Shown here piece after piece: positions 15,385 to 25,600 of a DNA stretch of 64,000 bases. Location: contig NZ_JOHO01000011.1 in assembly GCF_000719705.1 (NCBI RefSeq), positions 1 through 64,000 on the forward strand, read 5' to 3'. How positions within the stretch are numbered: position 1 is the first letter of the stretch; each line of letters begins with the position of its first letter. Made by a program: the position numbers and the translations under genes. This DNA comes from Streptomyces sp. NRRL S-350. GTDB lineage: Bacteria > Actinomycetota > Actinomycetes > Streptomycetales > Streptomycetaceae. The notes beneath the pieces were generated by a model, which ran no database searches, was not told the origin of the DNA, and was given only the letters and a program-made list of their open reading frames with translations.

Positions 15385-16145
15385 TCGTCCACCTTCATGC
15401 TGTTGGTGGCCGCGCTGACGAGCAGGCTGGCGGCGTCCTGGCTGACGGACTCGTCGACCATGCGGCCGTCGCGCAGGAAGACGACGCGGTCGGCCCAGGC
15501 GGCGTGCCGGGCCTCGTGGGTGACCATCATGGCGGCGGCGCCGGCGTCGCAGCGGGCGCGCAGGACGGCGAGGACGGCTTCGCCGGTGGTGGAGTCGAGG
15601 GCGCCGGTGGGCTCGTCGGCGAGGACGAGGCGGCGGTCGCCGATGAGTGCGCGGGCGATGGCGACGCGCTGCTGCTGCCCGCCGGACATGTCGTCGGGGA
15701 AGCGGTCGGCGAGTTCGGGGATGCCGAGTTCCTCCAGGGCGGCGAGTGCCTCGCGGCGGGCGGCGCGGGTGGACAGGCCGTCGAGTTCGCGCGGCAGCGA
15801 GATGTTCTCGGCGGCGGTGAGCGCCGGGATCAGGTTGTAGTCCTGGAAGACGTAGCCGACGGAGCGGCGGCGGACCTGGGCGAGCTTCTTGCGGTTGAGG
15901 TCGCCGAGGGCGACGCCTTCGACCAGGACCCGGCCGGTGCTCGGGGTGTCGAGGCCGCCGGCCAGGGTGAGCAGGGTCGACTTGCCGGAGCCGGAGGGCC
16001 CCATGACGGCGACGAACTCGCCGGGGTGGACCTTGAGGTCGACGCCGCGCAGGGCCTGGACCTCGGCGGCGCCGTGGCCGTGGACCCGGGTGACGTTCTC
16101 CAGGTGCAGTACCGGCGTCGGCCGGGTTTCTTCGGTGTGGGACAC
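15381..16145 (-). CDS. MacB/LolD-type ABC transporter ATPase
   Basis: This 254-residue ATPase has Walker A GPSGSGKST, the Q-loop in YVFQDYNLIPALT, signature MSGGQQQRVAIARAL, Walker B LVLADEPTGALDS and the switch His in MMVTHEARHA. It pairs with the FtsX-like permease, whose start it overlaps by 4 nt. The GTG start has GAGGGGGG upstream. A PadR gene lies 70 nt upstream on the same strand, so regulator, ATPase and permease probably form one operon under PadR control, a common arrangement for drug- or peptide-responsive exporters. Confidence 0.95.
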   Translation of the reverse strand: MSHTEETRPTPVLHLENVTRVHGHGAAEVQALRGVDLKVHPGEFVAVMGPSGSGKSTLLTLAGGLDTPSTGRVLVEGVALGDLNRKKLAQVRRRSVGYVFQDYNLIPALTAAENISLPRELDGLSTRAARREALAALEELGIPELADRFPDDMSGGQQQRVAIARALIGDRRLVLADEPTGALDSTTGEAVLAVLRARCDAGAAAMMVTHEARHAAWADRVVFLRDGRMVDESVSQDAASLLVSAATNSMKVDE

Positions 16146-16215
16146 GATTCCCCCCTCGTACTGGGTGTGGGCTCGGGGTCGGGTCCGAGCCGGTGGTTCG
16201 GTGCGCCCGTGGCGC

Positions 16216-16863
16216 TCAGGTGCGCAGGCGGCGGCTGCGCCTGGCCGGTGCGGCGCCGCCGTCGCGGGCGGTTTCGGCGGCGCGGGCCTGCAGGAGTTCG
16301 GCCTGCTGGGCGAGCCGGGTCTCGCAGTGGTCGAGCCAGCGGATCTCGGCCTCGGTCTGGAAGATCAGCTGGTCGAGGACGAGCAGCCAGGCGAGGTCGT
16401 TGCTCGTGGCGGGCACGGTGCCGGGCCGGTCCGCGTCGCCGGGCTGCGGGGCTCCGGCCAGGGCGCGGCCCTTGAGCCGGGTGTAGTCCTGCAGTGCCTT
16501 GATGCTGTGTCGGCGCTGGCCCTGGACGACGGCGGAGACGTCGACGCCGGGGACGGTGACGGCCATGGCGAGCTTGATCGCCAGTTCGTCGCGCGGGGGG
16601 CTGGTCCGGGGCACCGGGGTGTCGAACCAGGACCGCAGTTCGGAGCGGCCGGCGTCGGTGACGGCGTAGAACTGGTGGCCGTCCTCGTCCTCCCCGGCGG
16701 GTTCGACCAGGCCGTCGCGCTCCAGTCGGGACAGCGTGGTGTAGACCTGCCCGACGTTGAGCGGCCAGGTGGCGCCGGTGCGCGCCTCGAACTCGGTGCG
16801 CAGCTGGTAGCCGTAGCGCGGGCCCTGGTCGAGCAGGGCGAGCAGACCGTGACGGATGGACAT
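16216..16863 (-). CDS. PadR-family transcriptional regulator
   Basis: This 215-residue protein has the PadR winged helix (MSIRHGLLALLDQGPRYGYQ, then WPLNVGQVYTTLSRLERDGL, residues 1-60) and a long helical C-terminal domain for dimerisation (PadR/Vir C type, ending in Arg-rich residues). It is the first gene of an ABC transporter operon. No ribosome site precedes the ATG; TATACAT lies just upstream, so the mRNA is probably leaderless. A doubled ATACYCGGTAT palindrome overlaps the -10 box and the start codon, so autorepression is likely. The ligand is unknown. Confidence 0.93.
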   Translation of the reverse strand: MSIRHGLLALLDQGPRYGYQLRTEFEARTGATWPLNVGQVYTTLSRLERDGLVEPAGEDEDGHQFYAVTDAGRSELRSWFDTPVPRTSPPRDELAIKLAMAVTVPGVDVSAVVQGQRRHSIKALQDYTRLKGRALAGAPQPGDADRPGTVPATSNDLAWLLVLDQLIFQTEAEIRWLDHCETRLAQQAELLQARAAETARDGGAAPARRSRRLRT

Positions 16864-16885
16864 ACTCGGTATGTATACCCGGTAT
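16862..16885. promoter_or_regulatory. PadR operator-like double palindrome over -10 box
   Basis: Two 11-bp palindromes, ATACTCGGTAT (16862-16872) and ATACCCGGTAT (16875-16885), start 13 bp apart. Together they cover the - strand TATACA -10 element and the padR start codon. Overlap of operator, -10 and start supports tight autoregulation. The regulator assignment is inferred from position. Confidence 0.65.
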
Positions 16886-17046
16886 GCCCTCGCGTCTCAA
16901 GCCGGGCCGCTCCCCCCTCGCACCGGCGCCACCCCCCTCACCCCGGCGCCGCCCCTCCACAGGCCGCGAACCTCCCCCGCCTCGGACCGCTCCCCCTCCC
17001 GCCCGGAGCCGCGCCCCCTCCCGGCGACCGGGTACCGTCGTGCGGT

Positions 17047-18018
17047 GTGAGCCAGTTGCGCATCGCCACCTTCAACCTGCTGCACGGTCAGCCGCTCGCC
17101 CCCGACGGCGCGCCGCGGCCCTACCCGTCCGACGCCGGCGCGCCGCTGGCCGAGGCCGTGGCCGCGCTGGACGCCGACGTCCTGGCCCTCCAGGAGGTGG
17201 ACCGGCACCAGGCGCGCTCCGGCGGCACCGACCAGGCCGCGGTGGCGGCCGCGGCGATGGGCGCCAAGGACTGGCGGTTCGCCGCCGCGCTGCACGGACG
17301 CCCGGCGCCGGTGGCCGGCTGGGTGCGGGATCCGTCCGGGCCCGACGGCCTGCGGGTGTACGGGTCGGCCGAGGTGGGCGACGACGCCCCGCCCTCGTAC
17401 GGGACGGCGCTGCTGACCCGGCTGCCGGTGCGGCACTGGCGGGCCCGGCGGTTCGCCCCGGCGCCGTTCGGCCTGCCACTGCGGGTGGCGGGGCGGCGGG
17501 GGCTGACCCCGGTGCCGGACGAGCCGCGGACGGCGCTGGCGGCGGTGCTGGAGGGCGAGCGCGGGCCGTTCACCGTGGTGGCGACGCACCTGTCCTTCGT
17601 GCCGGGCTGGAACATGGCGCAGCTGGCGGGCATCCGGCGCTGGATCGCCGACCTGCCGCAGCCGTACCTGGTGCTGGGCGACTTCAACCTGGTCGGCGCG
17701 GTGCCGCGCACGGTGCTCGGCGGGGCGACTGCGCTGGAGCGCACCGGGCCGCGGGTGCGGGTGCGCGAGCTGCGCGCGGCCCGCCGGGCGCGGCCGCAGC
17801 CGGCCGGGCAACGCCGTCGGCGGGTGCGCGAGCCGCGGGCCCGGCTGCAGGGCTGGTACGACCTGGCGCGCACGCCGACGTACCCCTCGCACCGGCCGGC
17901 GGTGCAGTTCGACCACGTGCTGGCGATCGGCGTGCCGCGCACGGCGGTGGGCCCGGCGTCGGCGCCGCACGCGGCGGTGTCGGACCACCGGCCGCTGCTG
18001 GTCGAGGTGTCGCTGTAG
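17047..18018 (+). CDS. Endonuclease/exonuclease/phosphatase-fold protein
   Basis: This 323-residue protein has the EEP fold shared by AP endonucleases, DNase I and phosphodiesterases. Visible motifs are LRIATFNLLHG (Asn), ALQEVDRHQ (catalytic Glu), VVATHLSF, VLGDFNL (Asp/Asn), FDHVLA and SDHRPLLVEV (catalytic His). No signal peptide or membrane helix is seen. The GTG at 17047 has no ribosome site, but TACCGT lies 6 nt upstream, typical of a leaderless gene. It is divergent from padR across 183 nt of C-rich DNA and ends 9 nt from the convergent phosphatase gene. The substrate could be a nucleic acid or a phospholipid head group. Confidence 0.88.
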   Translation: MSQLRIATFNLLHGQPLAPDGAPRPYPSDAGAPLAEAVAALDADVLALQEVDRHQARSGGTDQAAVAAAAMGAKDWRFAAALHGRPAPVAGWVRDPSGPDGLRVYGSAEVGDDAPPSYGTALLTRLPVRHWRARRFAPAPFGLPLRVAGRRGLTPVPDEPRTALAAVLEGERGPFTVVATHLSFVPGWNMAQLAGIRRWIADLPQPYLVLGDFNLVGAVPRTVLGGATALERTGPRVRVRELRAARRARPQPAGQRRRRVREPRARLQGWYDLARTPTYPSHRPAVQFDHVLAIGVPRTAVGPASAPHAAVSDHRPLLVEVSL

Positions 18019-18027
18019 CGGGTGGGG

Positions 18028-19209
18028 TCACTGCCGCGTCAGGACCCCGGCCTGCTGCGGGACGTGGACGGCCGACGGCGCGGGGGCGTACTGCAGGAGC
18101 AGCATGGCCGCGTCGTCGCCGAGTTGGCGTCCGACGTGGCGCACCACGTCCTCGTGGAGGCGCTGCAGGACGTCGGCGGGGCGGCCGTCGGCGCAGCGCG
18201 GGAAGCGTTCGGCGAGCGGGTAGAAGGCGCCCGCCCGGTCCCGGGCCTCGATCACCCCGTCGGTGAACAGCAGCACCCGGTCGTCGTCCCGCAGCGCCAC
18301 CCGGTGCACCGGCGGGCGGACGTCGGCCGGGTCGAGGACGCCCAGCGGCGGTACGGTCTCGGCGAGTTCGAGCGGGCTGACCTCGCCGCCGCGCAGCAGC
18401 AGCGGCGCGGGGTGGCCGCAGTTGACGATCTCGGCGGCGCCGTCGGGCCCGACGCCGATCAGCACCAGGGTGACGAACTCCTCCTCCACGCCGGGGTGGT
18501 CGTTCTCGTGCAGGGCGCGGTCGAGGCTGACGGCGAGCCAGCCCGCCACCCGGTCCAGGGCGGCCTCCTGGTGGGCGGCCTCGCGGAAGGCGCCGAGCAC
18601 GGCGGCGGCCGTCTCGACCGCGCCGAGGCCCTTGCCGCGCACGTCCCCGACCACGGCCCGCACGCCGTGCCGGGTGTTGACCACCTCGTAGAGGTCGCCG
18701 CCGATGCGGGCGTGCGCGGCGGCGGCCTCGTAGTGGACGGCGGCCCGGACGGTGCCGACCCGCTCGGGGACGGGCCGCAGCAGCACCCGGCGGGCGATCG
18801 AGGCGACCAGTTGGGCGTCGGCCAGGGCCCGTTCCTGGCGCAGTCTCAGGGTGGCGCTGACCCAGCCGATCGTGGCGACGAGCAGGATCGCGATGACGCT
18901 GGCGGCGTGCACGGACTCGCCGAGCGTGTCGCTGCGGAAGGCCATCAGGAAGGCCGCCGCCTCGGTGCACAGGCCGATGACGAGCGGGTACCAGGTGCGG
19001 CGGCTGACCACGGCGGCCAGCGCGGGTACGGCGGTGAGGGCGGGTTCGACCGTCACCTCGGTGCCGCTGAGGTAGTCGAGGGCGACGATCAGCACCATGC
19101 CGAGGAGGGGCAGCGCGAGCGCCGTCCTCGGCCAGGTGCCGGTCGCGCGCGGGGCGGGTCCCGGGGTCGGCCCGGTGAACCGCTCTCTGATCCATCCGGT
19201 CGCGCTCAA
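18028..19209 (-). CDS. Membrane-bound PP2C-family (SpoIIE/RsbU-type) phosphatase
   Basis: This 393-residue protein has four or five N-terminal membrane helices (about residues 28-130, such as ALPLLGMVLIVALDYL and ASVIAILLVATIGWVSATLR). A cytoplasmic SpoIIE-type phosphatase domain follows, with metal-binding AHARIGGDLYEV, VVGDVRGKGLGA, NCGHPAPLLL and LLFTDGVIEARD. Streptomycetes encode dozens of such enzymes; they dephosphorylate anti-sigma-factor antagonists and link membrane signals to sigma factors. No PAS, GAF or kinase domain is present, and no anti-sigma gene is adjacent, so the partner is unknown. Confidence 0.92.
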   Translation of the reverse strand: MSATGWIRERFTGPTPGPAPRATGTWPRTALALPLLGMVLIVALDYLSGTEVTVEPALTAVPALAAVVSRRTWYPLVIGLCTEAAAFLMAFRSDTLGESVHAASVIAILLVATIGWVSATLRLRQERALADAQLVASIARRVLLRPVPERVGTVRAAVHYEAAAAHARIGGDLYEVVNTRHGVRAVVGDVRGKGLGAVETAAAVLGAFREAAHQEAALDRVAGWLAVSLDRALHENDHPGVEEEFVTLVLIGVGPDGAAEIVNCGHPAPLLLRGGEVSPLELAETVPPLGVLDPADVRPPVHRVALRDDDRVLLFTDGVIEARDRAGAFYPLAERFPRCADGRPADVLQRLHEDVVRHVGRQLGDDAAMLLLQYAPAPSAVHVPQQAGVLTRQ

Positions 19210-19403
19210 CTTCGGTCTCTCCAGCAGAAGACGCCGATGCCCGAAGGCACCTGCGGTGATGACTGAGGGTCAGGGAATGCGGGCCTCGCTGGCGGCCGGA
19301 GCACGGGGGTTGACCGGTTACCGACCCCACAATATGCGCGAAACGTGCATGACGCACAGGTTTCGGGCACTGGCGTGATGACTTGGATGCTCTGCGTGAC
19401 TCA
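19210..19403. other. Intergenic region with inverted repeat
   Basis: This gap between adnB and the phosphatase gene is less GC-rich than its surroundings. It contains an interrupted inverted repeat, CGAAACGTGC (19339-19348) with GCAC and GTTTCG (19354-19365), and a + strand TTGACC at about 19313. A - strand TATTGT near 19332 may be the -10 of the phosphatase promoter. No terminator for adnB is obvious. Confidence 0.4.
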
Positions 19404-22400
19404 TTAGTCACTGTTCCCGATCAGGAGCCGTTCCAACTCTTTTCGGTCGGGAAGTCCTGCCGGACGGACGATCCGCCCGCTGCGGACGTACAGGAACGAA
19501 GCCGTGACCTGCTCGGGGTCGACGCCCGCCTGCTCGGCCCAGGCCAGTCGGTAGACCGCGAGCTGCAGCGGATCCGCCGTCTCCTCGCGGTGGGTCTTCC
19601 AGTCCACCACTTCGTAGCGTGACGCACCACCGGATTCCGACAGGGCGTCAGCGTCACGGTAGACCGCGTCGATCCGGCCGCGCACCACCCGCCCCGCCAG
19701 CACCAGCTGGAACGGCGCCTCGACCCGGTGGGGCTTGCGCTGCGCGTAGGGGGTGCGCAGGAACGCCTCCTTGAGCCGCTCCAGGTCCTGCTCGTCCTCG
19801 ATGCCGTCGTCGTCGGCACCGGGCAGCGCGCCGGGCTCGACCAGCAGCAGCGGCTCGATCCGGGACTGCACCCAGGCGTGGAAGCGGGTGCCGCGCCGGG
19901 CCGCGGGCTGCGGGGGGCGGGGCATGGGGCGGGCCAGGTCGCGGGCGAAGCCGTCCGGGTCGGCGGCCAGCCGCAGCAGCTGGGTGGCGGACAGCGCGGC
20001 GGGCAGCGGCACGTCGCGCGCGGTGCGCCGGGACCGCTCCAACTCGCCGAGCAGCGCGGTCAGATCGCGGTCCCAGGAGGCCACCTGGCGCTGGTCCTCG
20101 GCGGCCATCGGCTCGGGCTCCGGCGCCGGGAGCCCGGCCAAACGGGCGTGCACCACCTCGGCGACCCGGCGCCGGGCGTGCTGCGCCGCCGGGTCCAGCG
20201 GCAGCGGCCAGGGGCGCTCCACGGGCGCGGCCAGCGCCGGGTTCTCGGCGCCCTCCTCCGGCCGCTCGGCCCAGTGTTCGACCTCGCCCGCGCCGGGCTG
20301 CTCGCAGTGCTCGCGCAGCTGCTCCAGGAAGGCGGACGGGCCGCGGACGGTCTTCTGGCTCGGCCCCCACCAGTGCCCGGAGGCCAGCAGCAGCGAGCGC
20401 GGGCGGGTGAACGCGACGTAGCCCAGGCGCCGTTCCTCGGTGCCGGAGTGCTCGGCCAGCTCCTTCTTGAAGGCGGTCATCGCCTTGCCGGTCCAGCCGC
20501 CGCGCACGTCGGGCAGGGTGGCCGCGTCGCCGCGCAGGGCGTGCGGGAGCACGCGCTTGGCGCTGGTCCACCGCTCGCGCGGGGTGGCGGAGGGGAATGC
20601 GCCCCGCACCAGGCCGGGGACGGCCACCACGTCCCACTCCAGGCCCTTGGACTTGTGGACGGTGAGGACCTTCACGGTGTCCTCGCCGCCGGGCAGGCTG
20701 CTGTCCAGGCCGCGCTCGTACTCCTGCGCGGCACGCAGGAAGCCCAGGAAGGCGGCCAGGCCCGGATCGCCGTCGAGGTCGGCGAAGGAGGCGGCGACGT
20801 CCAGGAAGGCGTGCAGGGTCTCCCGGCGTCGGGCGGCCAGTGCCTGCGGGGAGGCGGCGAGTTCGACCTCCAGGCCGGTGACGGCCAGCACCCGGTGCAG
20901 CACGTCCATCAGCGGGTCGGCGAGCGAGCGGCGCAGGTCGCGCAGCTCCTGGGCGAGGCGGGCGAAGCGCACCCGCGCCTCGGCGGAGAACGGCAGCCCG
21001 TCGGGCCCGCCCCCGCCCCCCTCGCCGGACGGCCCGTCGAGGAAGCTCTCCACCGCGTCGGCCAGCGACACCACCTCGGTCGGATCGGCCTCGGCGACGG
21101 CCGCGGCCAGCGCGTCGACGCCCTCGGGCCGGGCGGTGCGCACCAGTTCGGCGGCCCGCCGGCCGAGCAGCGCGAGGTCGCGCGGGCCGATCCGCCAGCG
21201 CGGGCCGATCAGCAGGCGCACCAGCGCGGCGTTGGCGGTCGGGTCCTGCAGCACCTCGCAGACCGCCACCAGGTCGGCCACCTCGGGCAGTTGCAGCAGT
21301 CCGCCGAGGCCCACCACCTCGACCGGCACCTCGCGGGCGACCAGCGCCGCGTGGATGTCGGGGAAGGCCGCGCCGCCGCGGCACAGCACGGCGATCCGCC
21401 CGGGCGCGGTGCCGGTGCGCACCAGGTGGGCGACCGAGTCGGCGAGCCAGTCGATCTCCTCGGCGTGGGTGGGCAGCAGCGCCGCCCGCACGAAGCCGTC
21501 CTGTTCGGCGCCGGGTGCCGGGCGCAGCGCCTCGACGCCCTCGTGCATCTCGCGCAGCGGCGCGGCGAGGGTGTTGGCGAAGGCGAGCAGGCGTCCGCCG
21601 CTGCGGCGGTTCTCGCTGAGCGCGTAGCGGTCGGCGGGGCGGCCGTCGGCCTTGGGGAAGTGCCGGGGGAACTCGTCGAGGTTGGCGACCGAGGCGCCGC
21701 GCCAGCCGTAGATCGCCTGGCAGGGGTCGCCGACGGCGGTCACCGGGTGGCCGGTGGGGACGCCGTCGGGGCCGGCGCCGAACAGGCCGGCGAGCATCAG
21801 GCGCTGGGCGACGGAGGTGTCCTGGTACTCGTCCAGCAGCACCACCCGGAACTGGCCGCGCAGCAGCTCGCCGACCTCGGGGCGCTGCTGGGCGAGGCGG
21901 GCCGCGGCGGCTATCTGGTCGCCGAAGTCCATCAGCCCGGCGGAGCGCTTGCGGCGCCGGTACTCCTCGACCAGGCGCAGCAGTTCCTGCCGGGCGCGGG
22001 CGGCGGCCGGGACGGCCCGCAGGTCGTCGTTGGTCAGCTTGACGGTGGCGAGGGTGTCCAGCAGCCGTTCGTCGAAGTCGCGCAGGGCCTGCGGCTCGAC
22101 GAGGTGCTCGGCGAGCTCGCCGTCCAGCGCGGTGAGGTCGGCGACCAGGTTGGTGAAGGTGCCGGTGAGCGCGGGGAACGGGCCGCGGGCGGTGCGCAGC
22201 ACCTTGGCGGCGAGCTGGAAGCGGGTGGCGTCGGCGAGCAGCCGTACGTCCGGTTCGATGCCGATCCGCAGGCCGTGCTCCTTGAGGAGGCGGCCGGCGA
22301 AGGCGTGGTAGGTGGAGATCTCCGGCTCGCCGAGCGGTTCGGCGGCGTCCCGGCCGGCGGCGCTCCCCCAGTCGTCGGCCGGGGCCGTCCCCAGTCCGCA

Positions 22401-22667
22401 GACCCGCAGGGCGGTGCGGACGCGGTCGGCGAGTTCGCCGGCGGCCTTGTTGGTGAAGGTGAGGCCGAGCACCTCCTCGGGCCGTACGGCGCCGGAGCCG
22501 ACCAGCCAGACGACCCGGGCGGCCATCACGGTGGTCTTGCCGGAGCCGGCGCCGGCCACGATCACGGCCGGTTCGAGGGGGGCGCCGACGGCCGCCATCT
22601 GCTCCCGGTTGAACGGGATCCCCAGCAGCTCCTTGAGCTGGTCGGGATGGCTGAGCACGGCGGTCAC
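19404..22667 (-). CDS. adnB: AdnB-like helicase-nuclease subunit
   Basis: AdnAB is the actinobacterial motor-nuclease that resects DNA double-strand breaks. This 1087-residue subunit has an N-terminal UvrD-type motor with Walker A GAGSGKT at 39-45, the DExx box LLDEYQDTSVAQ, GDPCQAIYGWRGA, TVHKSKGLEWDVV and GYVAFTRPRSLLL. The C-terminal RecB-type nuclease shows GRIDAVYRD and EVVDWKTHR (the D...DxK metal site). It lacks the Fe-S cysteines present in its partner, as expected for AdnB. The GTG at 22667 lies 32 nt after adnA in the same operon; a TACCGT 6 nt upstream could also support a separate leaderless transcript. Confidence 0.92.
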   Translation of the reverse strand: MTAVLSHPDQLKELLGIPFNREQMAAVGAPLEPAVIVAGAGSGKTTVMAARVVWLVGSGAVRPEEVLGLTFTNKAAGELADRVRTALRVCGLGTAPADDWGSAAGRDAAEPLGEPEISTYHAFAGRLLKEHGLRIGIEPDVRLLADATRFQLAAKVLRTARGPFPALTGTFTNLVADLTALDGELAEHLVEPQALRDFDERLLDTLATVKLTNDDLRAVPAAARARQELLRLVEEYRRRKRSAGLMDFGDQIAAAARLAQQRPEVGELLRGQFRVVLLDEYQDTSVAQRLMLAGLFGAGPDGVPTGHPVTAVGDPCQAIYGWRGASVANLDEFPRHFPKADGRPADRYALSENRRSGGRLLAFANTLAAPLREMHEGVEALRPAPGAEQDGFVRAALLPTHAEEIDWLADSVAHLVRTGTAPGRIAVLCRGGAAFPDIHAALVAREVPVEVVGLGGLLQLPEVADLVAVCEVLQDPTANAALVRLLIGPRWRIGPRDLALLGRRAAELVRTARPEGVDALAAAVAEADPTEVVSLADAVESFLDGPSGEGGGGGPDGLPFSAEARVRFARLAQELRDLRRSLADPLMDVLHRVLAVTGLEVELAASPQALAARRRETLHAFLDVAASFADLDGDPGLAAFLGFLRAAQEYERGLDSSLPGGEDTVKVLTVHKSKGLEWDVVAVPGLVRGAFPSATPRERWTSAKRVLPHALRGDAATLPDVRGGWTGKAMTAFKKELAEHSGTEERRLGYVAFTRPRSLLLASGHWWGPSQKTVRGPSAFLEQLREHCEQPGAGEVEHWAERPEEGAENPALAAPVERPWPLPLDPAAQHARRRVAEVVHARLAGLPAPEPEPMAAEDQRQVASWDRDLTALLGELERSRRTARDVPLPAALSATQLLRLAADPDGFARDLARPMPRPPQPAARRGTRFHAWVQSRIEPLLLVEPGALPGADDDGIEDEQDLERLKEAFLRTPYAQRKPHRVEAPFQLVLAGRVVRGRIDAVYRDADALSESGGASRYEVVDWKTHREETADPLQLAVYRLAWAEQAGVDPEQVTASFLYVRSGRIVRPAGLPDRKELERLLIGNSD

Positions 22668-22699
22668 CCCGCAACGGTAACCGGAGCCGCGGACAACTC

Positions 22700-25600
22700 T
22701 CACTCGACGAGTTGGGCGCCGTCCCGCTGGGCCGAGCAGCTGCGGCGGAAGGTGCAGCGGTCGCAGCCGCCGCCGGTCTGCGGGACGAAGCGCTCGGCGA
22801 GGACCTTCCCGGCGGCCTCGGCGAGCAGGTTCTCGATCCAGGGCTCGCCCTGCGGCGGGTCCTGCCGCTGGACCTTGGGGGCGTCCGGGGCGGCCTTGGC
22901 GGCGGGCTCGCGCAGGTGCACCAGTTCGGCGCCGCCGGTGGCCGGGGGGTGCTCGGCGAAGCCGGGCAGCTCGCCCAGGGCGCCGGCCCGCACGGCGAGC
23001 TGGTAGACGGCGAGCTGCTTGTGCTCGGGCAGTGACCTGTCGCTGGGCAGCTGCTTGCCGGTCTTGAAGTCGACCACGTAGGCGCGCCCGGAGCCGTCCT
23101 TCTCGACCCGGTCCATCGAGCCGCGGATGCGCACCGAGACGCCGCCGACGTCGAGGGTGACGTCGAAGCCGTGCTCGGTGGCGACGACGTCCCGGCCGCG
23201 TTCCAGGACGTGCCAGTTGAGGAAGCGCTCCAGGGCGGCGCGGGCCTCGGTCTTCTCCTGGTGGGACTTCCAGGGCGCGTCGAAGGCCAGCGCGTCCCAG
23301 ACGGTGTCCAGGCGCTCCATGAGGACGGCGAGGTCGGCGGGGGTGCGGCCGGAGCCGACCTCGTCGGCGAGCGCGTGCACCACGTTCCCGAAGCCCTGGG
23401 CGGCCGAGCCCGCGCCGCGTGCCTTGACCTCCTTGTCCAGGAACCACTGCAGCGAGCAGTTCTCCAACTGCTCCAGGCCGCTGCCGGACAGCCGGACCGG
23501 CAGGTCGGCGCTGCGCAGCGGCTCGGGGGCGGCGGTCGGTTCGTCCAGCCCCCACCAGCGGTCCGGGTGGGCGGCGGGCACCAGCGGCAGCCCGTCCTCG
23601 TCGGTGGCGGCGGCGAGGACGGCGAGCCGTTCGGCGGCGGCGCGGCGCAGTTCGGGCGAGCGGGCCGGGTCGACGGTGACCGCGCGCAGTTCGGCGACCA
23701 GCGCGGCGACGGACAGCGGGCGGCGCGGGCGGTGGGTGACGTCCTCGACGGTGACCGGCGGGGTGCGGCGCAGCACCTTGCCGGTGCGCGGGTCGACGTC
23801 CTCGCGGTACAGCTCGCGCAGGAAGCGGGAGGGCTCGTCGCCGTCGTCGGCGGGGGCCTTGACGGCGGTGACGATCAGCCGCTCCCTGGCGCGGGTCGCG
23901 GCGACGTAGAAGAGGCGGCGCTCCTCGCCGAGCAGGGCGGCCGGGGAGAGCGGTTCGGCGAGGCCGTCGCGGCCGATCCGGTCGGCCTCCAGCAGGGAGC
24001 CGCGGCGGCGCAGGTCGGGCCAGAGGCCGTCCTGGACGCCGGCGACGACGACCAGGCGCCACTCCAGGCCCTTGGAGCGGTGGGCGGTCATCAGCCGGAC
24101 GGCCTCGGGGCGCACGGCCCGGACGGTGAGGGTGTCGGCGGCGATGTCCTGGGCTTCGAGTTCGGCGAGCAGGTCGAGGGCGCTGCGGTGACCGGTGACC
24201 TGCTCCTCGGCGCGGGCGGCGGTCTCGAACAGGGCGCACAGCGCGTCCAGGTCGCGGTCGGCGTTGCGGCCGGCGGCGCCGCCGCGCAGCGCGGCCCGTT
24301 CCAGGCGCTCGCGCCAGCGGCGACTGCCGTCCCACAGCTCCCACAGCGCCTCCTCGGCGGTGCAGCCGCCGGCCAGCATCTCGCGGACCTTGCGCAGCAG
24401 CGTGCCGAGGTCGCGGGCCCGGCGGGCGTACGCGGGGTCGAGGGCGACCAGCCGCTCGGGCTCGGCGAGGGCTTCGCGGATCAGTTCGTCGGCCGGGCGC
24501 GGGGCCGTGCCGGGGCGGCCCTCGGCGCGCAGCGCGGCGCGTTCCTCCTCGCGCAGGGCGCGGCCCAGGCGCCGCAGGTCGGAGCCGTCGAGGCCGCCGA
24601 GGGGGCCGGTGAGCAGGGCGTGGGCCAGCTCGGTGGTGAGCGGGTCGGCGGCGGCCGTGCCGTCCGCGCGGGGGGCAACGGCGTCCACGGCGTCGCCGGT
24701 GCCCTCGGCGTCCTCGGCGTCCACGGCGTCCACGGCGTCCACGGCGTCCACGGCGTCCACGGCGTCCGGGTCGCCGTACCGGTCGCGGGCGGCCTGCCGG
24801 GACGCCTGCTGGGCGCAGACCCGCAGGGCGAGCAGCAGCTGGGCGACGGCGGGCTCCTCGCGCAGCGGCAGGTCGTCGCCGTCGATCTCCAGCGGGACGC
24901 CGGCCGCGCCGAGCGCCCGCCGCACGCCGGGGATCGAGCGGGCGCCGGCCCGGACGAGCACCGCCATCTCGCCCCACGGCACGCCGTCCTCCAGGTGGGC
25001 GCGGCGCAGCAGGTCGGCGATCGAGTCGAGTTCGGCGCCCGGGGTCGGGTAGGTGTACACCTCGACCCGGCCGCCCTCGCGGGAGGGCAGCAGGGCGCGG
25101 TGCTGGGCGAGCTTGTCGGCGGGCAGGCGGCCCATCGGCATCCGCCGGGCGATCTCCCGGGAGGCGGCGAGCAGCAGCGCGCCGGAGCGGCGGGAGACGC
25201 GCAGCACCTTGACCTCGGCGGGGCTGCCGTCGGCCTGGCGGAAGGTCTGCGGGAAGTCGAGGATGCCGTTGATGTCGGCGCCGCGGAAGGCGTAGATCGA
25301 CTGGTCGGGGTCGCCGACGGCGATCAGGTCGCGCCCGCCGCCGGCGAGCCGGCGCAGCAGCCGGACCTGGGAGGGGTCGGTGTCCTGGTACTCGTCGACG
25401 AAGACGGCGTCGTAGCGCTGCCGCAGCTCCTGCCCGACGTCGGGGCGCTCGGCGAGCAGCACGGCGCGGTGGACGAGTTCCGCGTAGTCGAGGACGCCGC
25501 GCAGGTCGAGCACATCGAGGTAGTCGGCCAGGAAGTGGGCGGCCGCGGCCCAGTCGGGGCGCTGGACGCCCTGGGCGAAGCGCTTCAGCTCGTCCTCGCC

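Noticed and set aside
24680..24769. CRISPR-like repeat array
   Set aside because: The units are contiguous 9-bp copies without spacers and lie inside the coding frame of adnA.
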